This document shows, piece after piece, positions 9,191 to 18,071 of a DNA stretch of 64,000 nucleotides. The translations under genes and the position numbers were made by a program. The DNA is from Roseburia_C sp051879315 (GTDB lineage Bacteria; Bacillota; Clostridia; Lachnospirales; Lachnospiraceae). The notes beneath the pieces were generated by a model. The model saw only the letters and a program-made list of their open reading frames with translations, made no database searches and had not been told where the DNA came from. The DNA lies in contig JBJELW010000076.1 of the NCBI GenBank assembly GCA_051879315.1, positions 62,001 through 126,000 on the forward strand. Reading direction: 5' to 3'. Position 1 is the first letter of the stretch, and each line of letters opens with the position of its first letter.

Positions 9191-11341
9191 ATGAGTAACA
9201 AACATGGTAGTCTTTCAATCAGCAGTGACAATATTTTTCCTATCATAAAGAAATGGATGTATTCGGATCACGATATCTTTTACCGTGAGTTAATCTCCAA
9301 TGGATGTGATGCCATCACAAAACTGAAAAAACTGGATATGATGGGAGAGTATCAGCTCCCCGCAGACTATAAGCCAGAGATTCATGTGACAGTCAATCCC
9401 AACGAGAAGACATTGACTTTTACAGATAATGGTCTGGGTATGACTGCCGATGAGGTAGAGGAGTACATCAATCAGATTGCATTTTCCGGAGCTACGGATT
9501 TTCTGGAGAAGTATAAGGACAAGGCCAGTGAGGATCAGATTATCGGTCATTTTGGATTAGGTTTTTATTCTGCATTTATGGTAGCAGATGAGGTGCATAT
9601 CGATACTTTGTCCTATAAGGAAGGTTCCACACCGGTTCATTGGGAGTGTGACGGTGGTACCGAGTATGATATGTCCACCGGAGAAAAGGATACCGTGGGA
9701 ACCACCATTACTCTGTTTTTGAACGAGGATGCTTTGGAATTTGCCAATGAGTATCGTGCAAGAGAGGTTATTGAAAAATACTGCTCCTTCATGCCCACAC
9801 CCATTTATCTGACCAAGGCAGATGCAGAGCCGGAGTATGAGACCATTTCCCCGGAGGATAAGCTGGATACGGATACCGTTATCGAGACCATCGTTGAGGA
9901 AGCAAAAACCGAGGAAAAGGAAAATGAGAATGGTGAAAAGGAAATCGTGGAGGTTTCACCCCGTACAGAGAAGCTGAAGATTCTGAAACGTCCGGTTCCA
10001 TTAAATGATACGAATCCGCTGTGGGCTAAGAACCCGGCAGACTGCACCGAGGAGGAATACAGAGCATTTTACCGCAAGGTATTTATGGATTACAAAGAGC
10101 CTTTGTTCTGGATTCATCTGAACATGGATTATCCGTTTAATTTAAAGGGTATCCTGTACTTCCCGAAGATCAATACGGAGTACGATTCCATCGAGGGTAC
10201 CATTAAGCTTTACAATAATCAGGTGTTTATTGCAGACAATATTAAGGAAGTAATTCCGGAATTTTTGATGCTGTTGAAGGGTGTTATTGATTGTCCGGAT
10301 CTGCCGTTAAATGTTTCCAGAAGCGCACTGCAGAATGACGGATTCGTGAAAAAGATTGCAGACTACATCAGCAAAAAGGTGGCAGATAAGCTGGCCGGCA
10401 TGTGCAAGACCGAGAAGGAAAGCTACGAGAAATACTGGGACGATATCAGCCCGTTTATCAAGTTTGGCTGCTTAAAGGACACCAAGTTCTGTGACAAGAT
10501 GAATGACTATATCCTGTTTAAGAATCTGGATGACAAGTATATTACACTTCCGGAGCTGCTGAAGAAGGATGAGGAAGCTGAGACGGAAACTGCTGAGAAC
10601 GGTGCAGAAGAGGCAAAGGACGATAAGGAAGCAGCCGCAGATGGCTCTGATGCTAAGACAAGTACAGAGACAACAGAGAACGCTGAGACGGCAGAAAGCG
10701 CTGACGATTCGGATGAGGAGAAGCCGGAAGAGAAGAAGATCATCTACTATGTAACGGATGTGGTACAACAGGGACAGTACATCAATATGTTTAAGGAGCA
10801 GGGCATGGATGCCGTGATCTTAAACCACAATATTGATACCTCCTTTATCTCCCAGTTGGAGCAGCGCAATGAGAAGTTTAAGTTTATGCGAATCGATGCA
10901 GATGTGACAGAATCCTTAAAGGAGGATGCTTCCGATGAGGAACTGAAGGAGAGCACAGATGCGCTGACAGAGCTGTTTAAGAAGAATTTGAACAAGGATA
11001 AGCTCACAATCAAGGTTGAGAAGCTGAAAAATACAGAGATTGCCTCCGTGCTCACGTTATCTGAGGAAGGCAGACGTATGCAGGATATGATGAAGATGTA
11101 TGCCATGAACGGCATGGGTGGTATGGATATGTCCATGTTTGCGGCAGATCAGACACTTACCTTAAATGCCAACAACGAGCTGGTTCAGTATATCCTGAAT
11201 AACAAGGATTCTGAGCATGTACCTATGTTTTGTCAGCAGCTCTACGACCTGGCTGTACTTTCCAACCAGCCTTTGTCTGTGGATGCCATGAGTAAGTTCA
11301 TTGCCCGCAGCAACCAGATTATGATGCTTTTGACAAAATAA
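9191..11341 (+). CDS. htpG: Molecular chaperone HtpG (Hsp90)
   Basis: Bacterial Hsp90, 716 residues; it folds or remodels client proteins with ATP. The start at 9191 is preceded by AAAAGGAGTG and gives M-S-N-K-H-G-S-L-S-I-S-S-D. The GHKL ATPase motifs are clear: E-L-I-S-N-G-C-D-A, D-N-G-L-G-M-T and G-H-F-G-L-G-F-Y-S-A. The protein is longer than typical HtpG (about 620-640) because of a charged stretch near residues 235-265 and a very acidic low-complexity linker (about 465-515, rich in E, A, D, T) between the middle parts. The CIRCE site and promoter just upstream predict HrcA-controlled heat induction. Confidence 0.96.
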   Translation: MSNKHGSLSISSDNIFPIIKKWMYSDHDIFYRELISNGCDAITKLKKLDMMGEYQLPADYKPEIHVTVNPNEKTLTFTDNGLGMTADEVEEYINQIAFSGATDFLEKYKDKASEDQIIGHFGLGFYSAFMVADEVHIDTLSYKEGSTPVHWECDGGTEYDMSTGEKDTVGTTITLFLNEDALEFANEYRAREVIEKYCSFMPTPIYLTKADAEPEYETISPEDKLDTDTVIETIVEEAKTEEKENENGEKEIVEVSPRTEKLKILKRPVPLNDTNPLWAKNPADCTEEEYRAFYRKVFMDYKEPLFWIHLNMDYPFNLKGILYFPKINTEYDSIEGTIKLYNNQVFIADNIKEVIPEFLMLLKGVIDCPDLPLNVSRSALQNDGFVKKIADYISKKVADKLAGMCKTEKESYEKYWDDISPFIKFGCLKDTKFCDKMNDYILFKNLDDKYITLPELLKKDEEAETETAENGAEEAKDDKEAAADGSDAKTSTETTENAETAESADDSDEEKPEEKKIIYYVTDVVQQGQYINMFKEQGMDAVILNHNIDTSFISQLEQRNEKFKFMRIDADVTESLKEDASDEELKESTDALTELFKKNLNKDKLTIKVEKLKNTEIASVLTLSEEGRRMQDMMKMYAMNGMGGMDMSMFAADQTLTLNANNELVQYILNNKDSEHVPMFCQQLYDLAVLSNQPLSVDAMSKFIARSNQIMMLLTK

Positions 11342-11344
11342 TAG

Positions 11345-11435
11345 ATCAGTTCCGGGTTGATGCGAATTTGCAATATCAGTTTGTGAATAGAAGTGATTTT
11401 GCTATATCAGTTCTGAATCAAATGTAATTTAAATA
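11345..11435. repeat. Three degenerate copies of a 30-31-bp repeat after htpG
   Basis: ATCAGTT recurs at 11345, 11375 and 11406, spaced 30 and 31 bases. The copies share further positions, roughly ATCAGTTnTGAATnnAnGnnATTTTGCnAT, so this looks like a decayed tandem repeat just past the htpG stop. No coding frame fits it. Confidence 0.6.
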
Positions 11436-11447
11436 TGAGATATTACA

Positions 11448-11500
11448 TGTACCGATTTTCAATTGTAGATTATAAAATCTATTTTTTGAAGGTCGGTACA
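11448..11500 (+). terminator. Long imperfect hairpin, possible htpG terminator
   Basis: TGTACCGA (11448-11455) pairs with TCGGTACA (11493-11500), and the pairing continues inward through TTCAA/TTGAA and TAGATT/AATCTA to a small AT-rich loop. A short TTTTG tract follows. It could end htpG transcription or be a stand-alone palindromic repeat. Confidence 0.55.
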
Positions 11501-11572
11501 TTTTGTTTGGAGAATTGTGGGCCGTAATTGTATCCAGTTCAAGGCTTTATGAAATTGAGGGTGTAGAAATCT

Positions 11573-12009
11573 AAATTGGGGTTTGTCGAGCGTGGTGCTG
11601 AGAATTGTTGGGGGGCAAATTTTGGTTATAGGAGATTCCCCAAGGTGCAGCTTAATTTTACGGGGATATCCCGGTTTTTCTGTTTTTCCCCGTATGCTAT
11701 ATTTCTTCTTTACGGGGATACTTTAAATTTCCTGGTTTTCCCCGTAAACTTCTGTTCATCTATACGGGAATATTTTAAATTTCCTGATTTTCCCCGTAAA
11801 CTTCTGTTCATCTTTACGGGGACACTTTAAATTTCTTGGTTTTCCCCGTAAGCCGCGGCACATTTTTACGGGGATATCCCACATTTCACATTTATCCCCG
11901 TAAACGGTGGCTTAATTTTACGGGGATATTTTATATTTTCTGATTTACCCCGTATCCTACATTCGATACTAACTACCAGCAAAAACATTTTGCCGACAAC
12001 CCCCAATTT
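11573..12009. repeat. 437-bp segment framed by a 16-bp inverted repeat
   Basis: AAATTGGGGTTTGTCG at 11573-11588 is matched at 15 of 16 positions by the reverse complement of CGACAACCCCCAATTT at 11994-12009. Between them lies the 52-bp hairpin array. There is no transposase or convincing gene inside. The outline resembles a small non-autonomous mobile element, but no target-site duplication was identified, so this remains a description of structure. Confidence 0.6.
11659..11954. repeat. Six palindromic 36-bp units repeated every 52 bp
   Basis: Units start at 11659, 11711, 11763, 11815, 11867 and 11919, exactly 52 bases apart. Each is 36 bases, begins TACGGG(G/A)A and ends CCCCGTA, so each can form a TACGGGG/CCCCGTA hairpin with an AT-rich loop of about 20 bases. 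The five intervening spacers are all 16 bases; two are nearly identical (11747-11762 and 11799-11814) and one (11903-11918) resembles the flank before unit 1. The period is not a multiple of three, so the array is not a coding repeat. Confidence 0.92.
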
Positions 12010-12165
12010 GCAAAACAGGAAAATTTACTTGGCTAAATATATTGTTATGGAATGGCACAGGTAGAAAATTTTATTTTCCAGAAATATGTATAAAAAAGTA
12101 CAGGCATGAAAAGAATAGTACAACGTGAATTCACATACAATTTCAAGAAAATGAAAGAGGATATT

Positions 12166-13452
12166 ATGAGGAAAATGAAAAAATATTCGAAGAACATGAG
12201 ACGAATCATTCATACTTTGCTGGCAGGGGCTATCGCCGTAACAACAAGCCTGACGGTTCCTTTCAGTACAGTATTTGCCAAGGATAACTGTGAAGTAATG
12301 AAAAACAGACCGACAGAGAGTGGAAAAATCGGTAAGGACTGGACGGGAAACTACCAGGGAGAAGAACAGCAGACAACAGACCCGCAGACATTGGGTGTCA
12401 CATTTTATATACGAATTGATAATGTAGAACAGGAGGAGGACGGTACTACACACTATGATTCGTCCCATTATGTGGGAGGATTTAGTGGAATACTGCACGA
12501 GAAGCGATTGATCAACAAAACCACAGATGAGAACTATCTGAAGGTAATTGAAGATAATATTGAGAGTGCTCCGTCCATTGAACAGTTTGTGATCGATGGA
12601 AAAACCTATTCCTCAGAGGAATACGACATTATCTGGTATGTGGTGAAACTGGAATCTGACAGTTGGCATGTGGATGGAATTATCCATGAAATCGGTACTG
12701 CAATTCCTGAAGATCCTTCTCAGCCAATCATAGACCCGGATGAACCGGGAGAGTCAGATAGTCCGGAAGACCCGGAAGAGCCAGATAGTCCGGACGACTC
12801 GGAAGAGCCAGATAGTCCGGACGACCCGGTAAACCCCTCAGGTGATACGGACGTAGACACAGACACCGATGTCGACACAGACGTTGATGCAGACGCAGAT
12901 GCGGATGCCGATGCAGATGCCGATGCGGATGTGGATGTGGATACGGATGTGGATGCAGATTCTGATTCCGATTCCAATGCAGATGCAAATGTTGATTCAG
13001 ATGTGAATGTGGATGTGAATGTGGATGTGAATGCTCCGGTGGATGTGAATGTTCCGGTGGATGTAAATGTTCCGGTAAATGTTCCGGTAAATGTTCCGGT
13101 GAATGTTCCGGTGGATGTGAATGTAGATGTAAATGTGGATGTTCCGACCGCGCCACAGATTAGCAACAATCCGGCAATTGTGATTATTGAAAAGCCGGAT
13201 GAACAGGTGAAAGGTGTCAGTCAACAGTTGATTCCGCCAGCTTCCACTACCGTGCAGGCTTCCGCTACCGACCCTGTGCAGCAAAGTGCGGTAAAGACAG
13301 CCACATACACTGTAAAACAGAACTCCGGAATAGTGGCAGCCACATCTTCTGTGCCGAAAACAGGAGATGAGACACCATGGAAAGGCATAGAAAGTGTTCT
13401 GGGAATGACAGGCATTGCGCTGATGGAGGCATGGAAAAAAATTAAAAAGTAA
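12166..13452 (+). CDS. Secreted protein with Asp/Val/Asn dipeptide stalk and VPKTG sorting-like end
   Basis: A 428-residue predicted surface protein. The start at 12166 follows AAAGAGGAT and gives a basic N-terminus and signal peptide ending near V-F-A-K (about residue 38). A folded region of unknown family (about 40-185) is followed by an acidic Pro/Ser tract with P-D-S-P-D-D repeats, then about 100 residues (226-329) in which Asp, Val, Ala, Asn and Pro alternate in two-residue steps. The end has V-P-K-T-G (396-400), a moderately hydrophobic stretch and a K-K-I-K-K tail, a plausible but non-canonical LPXTG-like sorting signal. It stands alone between the repeat field and a terminator. The function may be adhesion or spacing from the wall; that is inference. 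Confidence 0.75.
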   Translation: MRKMKKYSKNMRRIIHTLLAGAIAVTTSLTVPFSTVFAKDNCEVMKNRPTESGKIGKDWTGNYQGEEQQTTDPQTLGVTFYIRIDNVEQEEDGTTHYDSSHYVGGFSGILHEKRLINKTTDENYLKVIEDNIESAPSIEQFVIDGKTYSSEEYDIIWYVVKLESDSWHVDGIIHEIGTAIPEDPSQPIIDPDEPGESDSPEDPEEPDSPDDSEEPDSPDDPVNPSGDTDVDTDTDVDTDVDADADADADADADADVDVDTDVDADSDSDSNADANVDSDVNVDVNVDVNAPVDVNVPVDVNVPVNVPVNVPVNVPVDVNVDVNVDVPTAPQISNNPAIVIIEKPDEQVKGVSQQLIPPASTTVQASATDPVQQSAVKTATYTVKQNSGIVAATSSVPKTGDETPWKGIESVLGMTGIALMEAWKKIKK

Positions 13453-13480
13453 ATGCCGCTGAGAATAGACACAGGACAAA

Positions 13481-13530
13481 AAACAGAGATTATGAAAGCT
13501 TTGTGCAATCATAATCTCTGTTTCATTTTT
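13481..13530. terminator. Bidirectional intrinsic terminator
   Basis: AAACAGAGATTATGA (from 13481) pairs with TCATAATCTCTGTTT (about 13509-13523), with flanking A- and T-rich runs on both sides. It sits between the convergent surface-protein gene and the minus-strand activase gene and can serve both. Confidence 0.8.
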
Positions 13531-13565
13531 TACCTTGGTGTTTCCTTTATCGAAGGAATGTTTTT

Positions 13566-16500
13566 TTACTGATTAGCGGCTTCCTTTGCCAGATTCTTAT
13601 TGGCGGTGGAAAGCATCAGTTTGATTCGGTTCAACTGGTTCACCTCGCTGGCACCGGGATCATAGTCGATGGCCACAATGTTGGACAGCGGATACTGGTG
13701 ACGAAGTTTTTTGATAACACCTTTTCCTACAATGTGATTGGGCAGGCAGGCAAAAGGCTGGGTACATACGATATTGTTGGTGCCGGAGTGAATCAGTTCC
13801 AGCATTTCGCCGGTCAGGAACCATCCCTCGCCGGTCTGATTACCCAAGGATACGATTTCGTCGGCATATTTAGCCAGTTCACTGATGTGCGCCGGAGCGT
13901 GGAAATGTTTACTCTTTTCCAGCTCATCCCTTGCGGCGCTGCGCAGCCACTCGAAGAAGTGGATTCCCAGGTTGCTGATCCGGGCGGATTTTTTGCTCAT
14001 ACCAAGATGATCCGCTTTAAAGTTCTGATTGTAGAAACAATACAGCAGGAAATCCGTCAGATCCGGAACTACAGCTTCAGCTCCTTCGGACTCCAGAAGC
14101 TCCACCAGATAATTGTTGGCGGCCGGCAGGAATTTAACCAGAATCTCACCTACCACACCTACCCGCGGCTTTCTCAGATTCTCATCAATCTCGATGGCAT
14201 CAAAGTCCCGAATAATCTGGCGGCAGTATTTCTTGAATGTCCGATGGGAAACAATGCCGTCCTTGGAAACAAATTCGATCACTTTCTCTTTCCACTTCTG
14301 ATGCAGGGCATCGGTGGAACCTTTTACCTTTTCATAAGGGCGCATGTGATAAACGCAGCGCATAAAGATGTCACCGAATTCCAAGGCATAAAGTCCCTTC
14401 TGAATCAGGGGCAGGGACAACTTAAATCCCGGGTTTTTTTCAAGCTTACTTAAGTTTACGGAGATAACAGGTACATCCGGATAGCCGGCCTTTTCCAGGG
14501 CGCGGCGGATAAAGCCGATGTAATTGGTGGCACGGCATCCGCCTCCTGTCTGGGAAATGATGACGGCTGTTTTTGTCATATCGTATTTGCCGGACTGTAC
14601 TGCACTCATAATCTGTCCTACCACCATCAGAGACGGATAGCAGGCATCATTGTTTACATACTTTAATCCCACATCCACAGAGGAGCGATTGTCATTGTCA
14701 AGCACAACAATGTTGTATCCGGCAGCCCGGAATGCCGGCTCAATCAGCTCAAAATGAATGGGCGACATCTGAGGGCAGAGGATGGTGTAATTCTTCCGCA
14801 TATCTTCGGTAAAAATTTTGCGGTGGTAAGCAGAAGAAACAATGTCTCGCTTCTCCTGTCTTTTTTCCTTTACACGGAGGGCAGCCAGCAGGGAACGAAT
14901 ACGAATGCGGGCAGCACCCAAGTTATTTACCTCGTCAATTTTCAGACAGGTATATATTTTGCCTGATTGTGTCAGAATATCGTTGACACCGTCTGTGGTG
15001 ACGGCATCCAGTCCGCAACCAAAGGAATTCAGCTGGATCAGATCCAGATTATCCTGAGTCTTTACAAAGTTTGCTGAGGCGTAAAGGCGGGAGTGATACA
15101 TCCACTGATCGCTGACAATCAAAGGCCGCTCCACGTCCTTTAAGTGGGCTACGGAGTCCTCGGTGAGAACTGCCAGACCGTAGGAATTAATCAGTTCCGG
15201 GATACCGTGATTGATTTCCGGATCCACATGGTACGGACGGCCTGCCAGTACAATTCCCCGGCGTCCGGTTTCCTTCATATACTGCAGGGTTTCCTCACCC
15301 TTGCGCTTTATGTCTTCCCGTTCTCTGGCCATTTCTTCCCAGGCCAGCTTTGCTGCGTCAGTTACTTCCTGGGCAGGGATATCGAATTCTTCTTTGAAAA
15401 TCTTTACCAATTCGTTGGTGGCGGTTTCTAAGCTGGTGAGAGCTAAAAACGGATTTACAAACCGCATCTGTCCGGAGGTAATCTCATCCACGTTGTTTTT
15501 AATATTTTCTGCATACGAAGTTACGATTGGGCAGTTGTAGTGATTGTTGGAGCCCGGGAACTCGTTGCGCTCATAGGGAATACAGGGGTAGAAAATAAAG
15601 TCTACCTTTTGCTGAATTAACCATGCCACATGTCCGTGTGCCAGCTTGGCTGGGTAACATTCGGACTCACTGGGGATGGAGTCGATTCCCATTTCGTAAA
15701 TTTTACGGGTGGACTGGGGGGACAGAACGACCCGGAATTTTAAAGCCCGGAAAAAGGTTGCCCAGAAGGGGTAGTTCTCGTAGAGATTCAACACTCTGGG
15801 AATACCTACGGTTCCGCGGACTGCTTCCTCTTCGGACAGAGGTTCGTAGTCAAAAAGCCGATGATTCTTATATTCAAACAGATTGGGAATCTGCTCCTTA
15901 TTTTTCTCCTTGCCCAGCCCCCGTTCGCAGCGGTTTCCGGTGATGTAGGAACGGTTTCCGGAGAAACGGTTGATGGTCAGAAGACAGTGGTTGGTACAGC
16001 CCTGGCAACGGGTCAGCTTGGTATCAAAGGTCAGCTCATTGATCTCTTCGATGGAGAGCATGGTTGTCTTATAACCGGCAGTATGACGCTCTCTGGCAAT
16101 CAATGCGGCACCGAAGGCACCCATGATTCCGGCAATATCAGGACGAACGGCCTCACAGCCGGAGATCTTTTCAAAGCTTCGCAGTACGGCATCGTTGTAG
16201 AAAGTTCCACCCTGTACCACCACATGCTCACCCAGATCCTTGGCATCGGAAAGCTTAATAACCTTAAAGAGCGCATTTTTAATGACAGAGTATGCCAGTC
16301 CGGCGGAGATGTCTGCCACGGAAGCGCCTTCCTTCTGAGCCTGTTTTACTTTGGAGTTCATAAATACGGTACACCGGGTTCCTAAATCGATGGGATGCTT
16401 CGCAAAAAGAGCTTCCCTTGCAAAATCCTGCACAGAGTAGTTCAAGGATTTGGCAAAGGTTTCGATGAAGGAACCACAACCGGAAGAACATGCCTCGTTT

Positions 16501-17828
16501 AACTGCACGCTGTCCACAGTCTGGTTTTTAATCTTGATACATTTCATGTCCTGGCCGCCGATGTCTAAGATACAGTCCACCTCAGGATTGAAAAATGCAG
16601 CTGCATAGTAGTGTGCAACAGTCTCTACTTCTCCTTCATCCAACTGCAGGGCAGCCTTTAATAAAGCTTCGCCGTATCCGGTGGAGCAGGAGTGTACGAT
16701 ATGGGCGTCCTTTGGCAGCTGGCGGTAGATTTCCTGAATTGCTCCAATAGCGGTGGACAGGGGACTGCCGTTATTGTTGCTGTAGAAAGAGTAAAGCAGG
16801 GATCCGTCCTCGTCTACCAAAGCAATCTTGGTAGTGGTGGAGCCGGCATCGATTCCTAAATAACAATCGCCATGGTAATTCTTTAAATCAGCAGTTTTTA
16901 CACTGTGCCCGTTGTGACGTTTGCAGAACTCGTTATAGTCCTGCTGGGAATTAAACAGGGGCTCCATACGAGCCACCTCGAATTCCAGCTTGAAGTCGGA
17001 GGAAAGTTTATCTAAAACCTCAGAAAGATCGTAGGTCACGTCCTCCTTATAATTTAAAGCAGAACCGATGGCGGCAAAAAGATGTGAGTGATCCGGAGCA
17101 ATAATATGTTCATCGTCTAACTTTAATGTGCGGATGAATGCTGCCTTCAGCTCGGATAAAAAGTGCAGGGGTCCGCCCAGGAATGCCACGTGACCGCGGA
17201 TAGGCTTACCACATGCCAGACCACTGATGGTCTGATTTACCACTGCCTGGAAAATGGAAGCCGCCAGGTCCTCTCTGGTGGCACCTTCGTTGATCAGAGG
17301 CTGGATATCTGTTTTGGCAAACACACCACAGCGGGCAGCAATGGGGTAAATAGCCTGATAATTTTTTGCATATTCATTTAAACCGGATGCATCGGTCTGG
17401 ATCAGGGATGCCATCTGGTCGATGAAGGAACCGGTACCACCGGCACAGATTCCATTCATACGCTGCTCCACGTTACCGCCTTCAAAGTAAATGATCTTGG
17501 CGTCCTCGCCACCCAGTTCGATGGCCACGTCGGTCTGGGGGGCATAGTCCTGCAGTGCAGTAGACACAGAAATGACTTCCTGCACAAAAGGAATACCAAG
17601 ATGCTTTGCCAGGGTCAATCCGCCGGATCCGGTAATCATAGGCGCAATTTTAATATCGCCGAGCTTATCGTATGCCTTTTTTAAAAGATCTGTGAGGGTC
17701 TCCCTGATATTGGCAAAATGGCGCTCATAATCAGAAAACAGGAGCTTATTGTTTCCGTCTAAGATTGCGATTTTTACGGTTGTGGAGCCGATGTCCACTC
17801 CCAACTTATGTAACTGGTTGTTGTTCAT
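13566..17828 (-). CDS. Fused 2-hydroxyacyl-CoA dehydratase activase-related protein
   Basis: A 1420-residue fusion. Two BadF/HgdC-type ASKHA ATPase modules are in tandem: the first (about 8-260) has G-V-D-I-G-S-T-T-V-K at 10-19 and cysteines 128 and 167; the second (about 323-580) has G-I-D-A-G-S-T-T-T-K and cysteines 447 and 486. The 39-residue spacing equals that of the HgdC [4Fe-4S] ligands (Cys127/Cys166 in Acidaminococcus). Next come a C-x-x-C-x-x-x-C cluster (608-615) and a DUF2229/HgdB-like part with G-R-P-Y-H-V-D-P. HgdC-type activases use ATP to drive electrons into dehydratase-like partners; the substrate of this fused type is unknown. AAAGGTGG precedes the minus-strand ATG. It appears monocistronic. 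Confidence 0.9.
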   Translation of the reverse strand: MNNNQLHKLGVDIGSTTVKIAILDGNNKLLFSDYERHFANIRETLTDLLKKAYDKLGDIKIAPMITGSGGLTLAKHLGIPFVQEVISVSTALQDYAPQTDVAIELGGEDAKIIYFEGGNVEQRMNGICAGGTGSFIDQMASLIQTDASGLNEYAKNYQAIYPIAARCGVFAKTDIQPLINEGATREDLAASIFQAVVNQTISGLACGKPIRGHVAFLGGPLHFLSELKAAFIRTLKLDDEHIIAPDHSHLFAAIGSALNYKEDVTYDLSEVLDKLSSDFKLEFEVARMEPLFNSQQDYNEFCKRHNGHSVKTADLKNYHGDCYLGIDAGSTTTKIALVDEDGSLLYSFYSNNNGSPLSTAIGAIQEIYRQLPKDAHIVHSCSTGYGEALLKAALQLDEGEVETVAHYYAAAFFNPEVDCILDIGGQDMKCIKIKNQTVDSVQLNEACSSGCGSFIETFAKSLNYSVQDFAREALFAKHPIDLGTRCTVFMNSKVKQAQKEGASVADISAGLAYSVIKNALFKVIKLSDAKDLGEHVVVQGGTFYNDAVLRSFEKISGCEAVRPDIAGIMGAFGAALIARERHTAGYKTTMLSIEEINELTFDTKLTRCQGCTNHCLLTINRFSGNRSYITGNRCERGLGKEKNKEQIPNLFEYKNHRLFDYEPLSEEEAVRGTVGIPRVLNLYENYPFWATFFRALKFRVVLSPQSTRKIYEMGIDSIPSESECYPAKLAHGHVAWLIQQKVDFIFYPCIPYERNEFPGSNNHYNCPIVTSYAENIKNNVDEITSGQMRFVNPFLALTSLETATNELVKIFKEEFDIPAQEVTDAAKLAWEEMAREREDIKRKGEETLQYMKETGRRGIVLAGRPYHVDPEINHGIPELINSYGLAVLTEDSVAHLKDVERPLIVSDQWMYHSRLYASANFVKTQDNLDLIQLNSFGCGLDAVTTDGVNDILTQSGKIYTCLKIDEVNNLGAARIRIRSLLAALRVKEKRQEKRDIVSSAYHRKIFTEDMRKNYTILCPQMSPIHFELIEPAFRAAGYNIVVLDNDNRSSVDVGLKYVNNDACYPSLMVVGQIMSAVQSGKYDMTKTAVIISQTGGGCRATNYIGFIRRALEKAGYPDVPVISVNLSKLEKNPGFKLSLPLIQKGLYALEFGDIFMRCVYHMRPYEKVKGSTDALHQKWKEKVIEFVSKDGIVSHRTFKKYCRQIIRDFDAIEIDENLRKPRVGVVGEILVKFLPAANNYLVELLESEGAEAVVPDLTDFLLYCFYNQNFKADHLGMSKKSARISNLGIHFFEWLRSAARDELEKSKHFHAPAHISELAKYADEIVSLGNQTGEGWFLTGEMLELIHSGTNNIVCTQPFACLPNHIVGKGVIKKLRHQYPLSNIVAIDYDPGASEVNQLNRIKLMLSTANKNLAKEAANQ

Positions 17829-17977
17829 AATATTAATCCACCTTTAGCTTGTAAGTTTCTTCTTATTATTATGTACTGTCAAATTCCAAAACAAGGTCAT
17901 TATACGACAGGACATGACAAAATACAATTCATTTTTTCTGCCAAATTCTAAAGTTTTTCTAAAGTGCACGTCCTACG

Positions 17978-18007
17978 TTGACAAAGACTTGGGTTTGTCA
18001 CTATAAT
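17978..18007 (+). promoter_or_regulatory. Strong sigma-A promoter for the rhomboid-like gene
   Basis: TTGACA (17978-17983), 18-base spacer, TATAAT (18002-18007), both boxes consensus. Confidence 0.85.
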
Positions 18008-18071
18008 TGAGAGAAAATGTTTTGCATTTTATACCCCGCTGTGGGCAATATGTAAAAAGGATGGTAAAACA

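Noticed and set aside
11576..11830. Open frame of 84 codons across the hairpin array
   Set aside because: It has no ribosome binding site, runs through non-triplet repeats and has a composition (Phe-rich) explained by the AT-rich loops.
11659..11954. CRISPR array with 36-bp repeats
   Set aside because: The 36-bp repeats differ in the middle and are kept only at their ends, the 16-bp spacers are too short and partly alike, and there is no cas gene in the window.
12720..13169. Long antisense frames over the dipeptide stalk (Ser/Thr-rich or His/Pro-rich products)
   Set aside because: They are mirror images of the GAT/GTN/AAT repeats of the real gene, with no ribosome binding site or promoter.
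13566..17828. Complete 2-hydroxyglutaryl-CoA dehydratase operon
   Set aside because: Only the fused activase-type protein is present; no CoA transferase, hgdA/hgdB pair or decarboxylase genes adjoin it.
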